Below are positions 61,097 to 64,000 of a DNA stretch of 64,000 bases, piece by piece. Within the stretch, counting starts at the first letter, position 1. Each line of letters begins with the position of its first letter. This DNA comes from Micrococcus sp. (GTDB lineage: Bacteria > Actinomycetota > Actinomycetes > Actinomycetales > Micrococcaceae): NCBI GenBank assembly GCA_029961105.1, contig JASBVO010000009.1, forward strand, positions 1-64,000. Reading direction: 5' to 3'. Below the pieces are notes generated by a model. That model worked only from the letters and a program-made list of their open reading frames with translations. It made no database searches and had not been told where the DNA came from. The position numbers and the translations under genes were made by a program.

Positions 61097-62299
61097 TCAG
61101 CCGCCGATCGCGTTCATCCCGCGCCCGGGCTGGACGAAGCCGGGGTCGTCGATCCCGTGCCCGGCCCTCTTGGCCGCCACGGACAGCCGCATGGCGGCGG
61201 CGAGCTCGGCGTCCGTGGCCCCCTCGCCCAGCAGGGTGCGCAGGTCCGTCTCCTCGCGGGCGAACAGGCAATTGCGCAGCTGGCCGTCGGCGGTGAACCG
61301 CAGCCGGTCGCAGTCCCCGCAGAACGGGGCCGAGACCGAGGCGATGACGCCCACGGTGTGGGGGCCGCCGTCGACGGTGTACAGCGCCGCCGGGGAGGAA
61401 CCGCGCCCGGGCACCTCCGCCAGCTCGAACCGCTCGGCCAGCCGCTCGAGGATCTCCTCGCCCGAGACCAGGTGGTCCCGCCGCCAGGTGTGCCCGGCGT
61501 CCAGCGGCATCTGCTCAATGAACCGCATCTGGGCGTCCTGGGACACGGCGAAGGCCACCAGGTCGGCCAGCTCGTCGTCGTTGACTCCGCGCATGGCCAC
61601 CGCGTTCAACTTGAGCGGGCGCAGCCCCACCTCCCGCGCGGCGGCGATGCCGGCCAGGACGTCGGCGTGCCGGTCCCGGCGGGTCAGCTCCCGGAACCGG
61701 TCCGGGCGCAGCGTGTCCAGGGAGATGTTCACCCGGGACAGCCCGGCGGCCACCAGGGCGGGCAGCCGCCGGTCCAGGGAGATCCCGTTGGTGGTCATCG
61801 CGACCGGCAGCCGTCCGCCGCCCGGCAGCCCGATCGCGGCCAGCCGCGCCACGATGTCCTCCAGGTCGGCCCGCAGCAGCGGCTCCCCGCCGGTCAACCG
61901 CACGCCGGTGATCCCGTGGTCAACGGCGATGCGCACCAGCCGCTCGATCTGCGACGCGTCCAGCAGCTCGTCCTTCGGCATGAACGGCCCGGCGTCCTCG
62001 GGCATGCAGTAGGTGCAGCGCAGCGAGCACTTGTCCGTCAGCGAGACCCGCAGGTCGCGGTGGACCCGGCCGAAGCCGTCCGTGAGGGGCGCGGGCACCG
62101 CCCCGGCCCGGTGGTCTCCGCCGGCGTCGGTCCGGGCCACGACGTCGGCCAGCTCCCCGCGCGTGGGCAGCAGCCGGACCGCCTCGGGCCCGGCGGCAGG
62201 CTCCCCGCCCGCGACCGGTCTCCCGGCCGGGGCGCCGGCCGGCGCAGCGCCGGGTGCGGTCACGGTCCGGGTGGTCAGCGTGACGGGAACGCCGCTCAC
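61097..62299 (-). CDS. moaA: GTP 3',8-cyclase MoaA
   Basis: A 400-residue radical-SAM enzyme for the first step of Moco synthesis from GTP. The [4Fe-4S]-SAM motif is KCSLRCTYCMPED; the GTP-side cluster is FCGDCDRLRFT with a third Cys in RNCLF; the C-terminus ends NAIGG with the essential Gly-Gly. The N-terminal 65 residues are a Pro/Ala/Gly-rich extension. The GTG start at 62299 overlaps the moaE stop (GTGA), and longer readings run through moaE. Last gene of mog-moaE-moaA. Confidence 0.95.
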   Translation of the reverse strand: MSGVPVTLTTRTVTAPGAAPAGAPAGRPVAGGEPAAGPEAVRLLPTRGELADVVARTDAGGDHRAGAVPAPLTDGFGRVHRDLRVSLTDKCSLRCTYCMPEDAGPFMPKDELLDASQIERLVRIAVDHGITGVRLTGGEPLLRADLEDIVARLAAIGLPGGGRLPVAMTTNGISLDRRLPALVAAGLSRVNISLDTLRPDRFRELTRRDRHADVLAGIAAAREVGLRPLKLNAVAMRGVNDDELADLVAFAVSQDAQMRFIEQMPLDAGHTWRRDHLVSGEEILERLAERFELAEVPGRGSSPAALYTVDGGPHTVGVIASVSAPFCGDCDRLRFTADGQLRNCLFAREETDLRTLLGEGATDAELAAAMRLSVAAKRAGHGIDDPGFVQPGRGMNAIGG

Positions 62300-62766
62300 G
62301 GCAGCCCCACCCAGTGGGCGTGTCCGGCGGCGGTGTGCTGGCGCTTCCAGATGGGCACCTCGGCCTTGATGTCCTCCACCACGGCCCGGCAGGCCTCGAA
62401 GGCCTCGGCCCGGTGGGCCGAGGCGACCGCCACCACGAGCGCGAGGTCGCCGACGTCGAGGTGGCCGATCCGGTGCGCCGCCGCGATCCGGACCTCGCCC
62501 GCCGGGTCCGCCGGGCCCCGGGCGTGCCGGGCGACGACCTCGCGCAGGATCCGCTCCGCGTCGGGGTGGGCGCTGTAGTCCAGGGAGGTGACGGTGCCCT
62601 CGGCCTCCGGGTCGTGGTCGCGCACGACCCCGGTGAAGGTCAGGGCCGCACCGCACTGCCGGGACACCACCGCGTCCTCGAGCACGGCCGGGTCCAGGGG
62701 CCGGTCCGTGACGATGGCCGGCCGGGCGGTCGCCTGCCGAGGGGAAGACTGGTCAGGGGCGGGCAT
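62296..62766 (-). CDS. moaE: Molybdopterin synthase catalytic subunit MoaE
   Basis: A 156-residue subunit converting cPMP to molybdopterin with MoaD thiocarboxylate. Family parts are GAALTFTGVVRDHD, AAAHRIGHLDVGDLALVVAV and the catalytic VEDIKAEVPIWKRQ with its Lys pair. GGAGG is five bases before ATG 62766. The gene starts inside the end of mog (overlap 14 bases) and overlaps moaA by four bases. Confidence 0.95.
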   Translation of the reverse strand: MPAPDQSSPRQATARPAIVTDRPLDPAVLEDAVVSRQCGAALTFTGVVRDHDPEAEGTVTSLDYSAHPDAERILREVVARHARGPADPAGEVRIAAAHRIGHLDVGDLALVVAVASAHRAEAFEACRAVVEDIKAEVPIWKRQHTAAGHAHWVGLP

Positions 62767-63262
62767 GGTCACCTCCGTCGAGCTGGTCCACCAGGTGGGG
62801 CAGCAGCGGGGCCAGCAGCGGAACGGCCTGCTCGGCGGCCCGCCGGGAGCCCGGCAGGGTCACGACGACGACCGGCCGGTGCCCGTCCGGCAGCGGAGGG
62901 TCGACGACCCCGGCCACGCCCCGCGACAGCACCGCCGCCGGGGTCTGCTCACGGCCGGCGCTGCGCAGCAGCTCCGGGATGCCCGGCAGCTGACGGGTGA
63001 TCAGCGGTGCGACGGCCTCGGGCGTGCGGTCCCGCGGGCCGACCCCGGTGCCGCCGAGGGTGAGCACCACGCGGGCGCCCCCGACGCAGGCCGCGGCGAC
63101 GGCGGCACTGACCGGTGCGTCGCCGTCGGGCACCACCTGCCGATGGAGCGGCCAGTCCGGCAGCGCCTCGGCCAGCAGGGCGCGGACCGCGGCGCCGGCG
63201 GTGTCCTCAGCGGTCCCGGCCGACACCCGATCGGAGACCGTGAGGAGGTGAATCGTGTGCAT
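62753..63262 (-). CDS. mog: MogA/MoaB-family molybdopterin adenylyltransferase
   Basis: A 169-residue enzyme that adenylylates molybdopterin before Mo insertion. The phosphate-binding loop is LTLGGTGVGPRDRTPEAV, with ligands in TVSDRVSAG and LPGSRRAAEQAVPLLAPL. GGAGG lies four bases before ATG 63262; ATG 63265 is too close. First gene of mog-moaE-moaA, divergent from the OsmC-family gene. Confidence 0.95.
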   Translation of the reverse strand: MHTIHLLTVSDRVSAGTAEDTAGAAVRALLAEALPDWPLHRQVVPDGDAPVSAAVAAACVGGARVVLTLGGTGVGPRDRTPEAVAPLITRQLPGIPELLRSAGREQTPAAVLSRGVAGVVDPPLPDGHRPVVVVTLPGSRRAAEQAVPLLAPLLPHLVDQLDGGDHARP

Positions 63263-63357
63263 CATGCCTCCCGTCCGGCCAGTCTACGGACCACGTCAAT
63301 GCGGTGGGAGCGCCGCCTTTAGACCCGCGGTCCCGGCCGGGGCGGTAGCGTGGAGGG

Positions 63358-64000
63358 GTGGACCACACCTTCTCTCTGCGCGCCGAATGGACCGGGAACC
63401 GGGGCACCGGGACCTCCGGGTACAAGGACTACGACCGCGACCTGGTCATCCAGGCCGAAGGCCCCGGGGAACTGGCCGGTTCGGCCGCCCGGGCCTTCCA
63501 CGGCGACGAGGAGCGGTGGAACCCGGAGCAACTGCTGCTGGCGGCGCTCACCGAGTGCCACCTGCTGTCCTACCTGCAGGCGGCCACCGCCGCGGGGATC
63601 GTGGTCACGGGAGCCTCCTGCCGGGCCGAATGCATGCTCACCTTCGGGCCCGACGGCGGCTCGGTCACCTCCGCGACCCTGTTCCCCGAGGTCTGGCTCG
63701 CCGACGAGGCCCAGCGGGAGGCAGCCGAGGCGCTGCACGAGAAGGCCCACGAGCAGTGCTTCATCGCCCGATCGGTGAACTTCCCGGTGCGGATCACCCC
63801 GCAGGAGGTCCGGCAGATGCGCCACCTGCCGGACTTCGGCAGCCGGCTCGGGGCGCCCATCGCGGTGCTCAAGCCACGCCAGGGCAAGGCGCCCAGCCGG
63901 GTGACCGGGCTGGAGAACCGGCCCGGGATGATGCCGCCGGCGTCCGGGGGAACCGGAGCGTCCGGGGGAACCGGAGCGTCCGCTCGCAGCGCGGAGGCGG
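63358..64000 (+). CDS. OsmC-family protein, 3' end beyond the window
   Basis: About 214 codons are visible from a GTG at 63358. Residues 1-160 form an OsmC/Ohr-like fold: LAGSAARAFHGDEERWNPEQLLL (in parts), then ALTECHLLSYLQA with the first reactive Cys and EKAHEQCFIARSV with the second Cys. OsmC proteins are thiol peroxidases that reduce organic peroxides. The tail adds a DUF-like basic segment (KPRQGKAPSRVTG) and two 18-bp DNA repeats (ASGGTG). GGAGG lies one base before GTG, so leaderless translation is possible. The end lies past position 64000. Confidence 0.9.
   Translation, partial: MDHTFSLRAEWTGNRGTGTSGYKDYDRDLVIQAEGPGELAGSAARAFHGDEERWNPEQLLLAALTECHLLSYLQAATAAGIVVTGASCRAECMLTFGPDGGSVTSATLFPEVWLADEAQREAAEALHEKAHEQCFIARSVNFPVRITPQEVRQMRHLPDFGSRLGAPIAVLKPRQGKAPSRVTGLENRPGMMPPASGGTGASGGTGASARSAEA
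63941..63976. repeat. 18-bp tandem repeat x2 in the OsmC-family gene tail
   Basis: Two identical units (63941-63958 and 63959-63976) encode ASGGTG units in a C-terminal extension of the OsmC protein. Unit length keeps the frame. Confidence 0.8.

Noticed and set aside
61097-62656. 519-residue reading of MoaA starting inside moaE
   Set aside because: The extension is the shifted frame of moaE with Arg/Gly-rich shadow composition; the GTG at 62299 overlaps the moaE stop as expected for a coupled gene.

Overview
This 64-kb window comes from a very GC-rich actinobacterium, most likely a Micrococcaceae member (Micrococcus/Kocuria/Citricoccus-like). Supporting signs are the gene order rplU-rpmA-obgE-proB-proA-nadD-rsfS, paired clpP1/clpP2 under a ClgR-type operator, an RNase E with very large disordered arms, a mycothiol-era enzyme repertoire (Rv2466c-like nitroreductase, TIGR03086 protein), a translational ileS T-box with a very short Stem I, and many GTG/TTG starts. 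Most of the sequence is ordinary core chromosome. I see no prophage, insertion sequence, CRISPR array or defence island.

Layout. 1-5.8 kb: cell-surface and hypothetical genes (truncated membrane protein, DUF4142 protein plus sortase pair, three small acidic proteins, AI-2E family permease, RibD/DHFR-like reductase, DMP19-like protein). 5.9-10.2 kb: a membrane gene apparently broken by a frameshift, a NarL/LuxR two-component pair and an arsenite/bile-acid type permease. 10.3-12.8 kb: a secreted S-layer-homology protein with a clear sigma-70 promoter, and a DinB-like TIGR03086 protein. 13.0-16.1 kb: RNase J, tRNA-Ala(GGC) with its own promoter and terminator, and an M28 peptidase. 16.2-27.7 kb (all minus strand): rne, then the rplU-to-rsfS cluster joining ribosome assembly, proline synthesis and NAD synthesis. 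28-32.2 kb: VKOR, GyrI-like protein, ndk, DUF4233 and folC. 32.2-36.1 kb: ileS and its T-box leader. 36-43.1 kb: SDR, DUF488 protein, valS, then a three-gene partner-switching module (response regulator-PP2C phosphatase, STAS antagonist, anti-sigma kinase). 43.2-49.3 kb: Rv2466c-like protein, clpX, clpP2-clpP1, trigger factor, tRNA-Pro(TGG) and tRNA-Gly(TCC). 49.4-54.7 kb: ArsR/SRPBCC pair, Nei-type glycosylase, rpiB and pepN. 54.8-63.3 kb: a nearly complete molybdenum-cofactor island (fdhD, moeB-rhodanese, moeA, moaC, mobA-DUF6457, moaD on one side; mog, moaE, moaA convergent on the other). 63.36-64 kb: the 5' part of an OsmC-family gene cut by the window edge.

How genes work together. The Moco genes carry GTP (MoaA/MoaC) to molybdopterin (MoaD/MoaE charged by MoeB), then to Mo insertion (Mog/MoeA) and nucleotide attachment (MobA). 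FdhD implies a formate dehydrogenase elsewhere. Trigger factor, ClpP1P2 and ClpX form a folding/proteolysis block. RNase E, RNase J and the ribosomal genes form an RNA-metabolism block. No wholly new system stands out. The items most worth a second look are the ileS T-box with a visible Shine-Dalgarno-sequestering stem, the exact ClgR-type site before clpP1P2, the frameshifted His-rich membrane gene, the sortase/DUF4142 pair without a canonical sorting motif, the repeated nonapeptide in an acidic FolC tail, and the histone-like trigger-factor tail.
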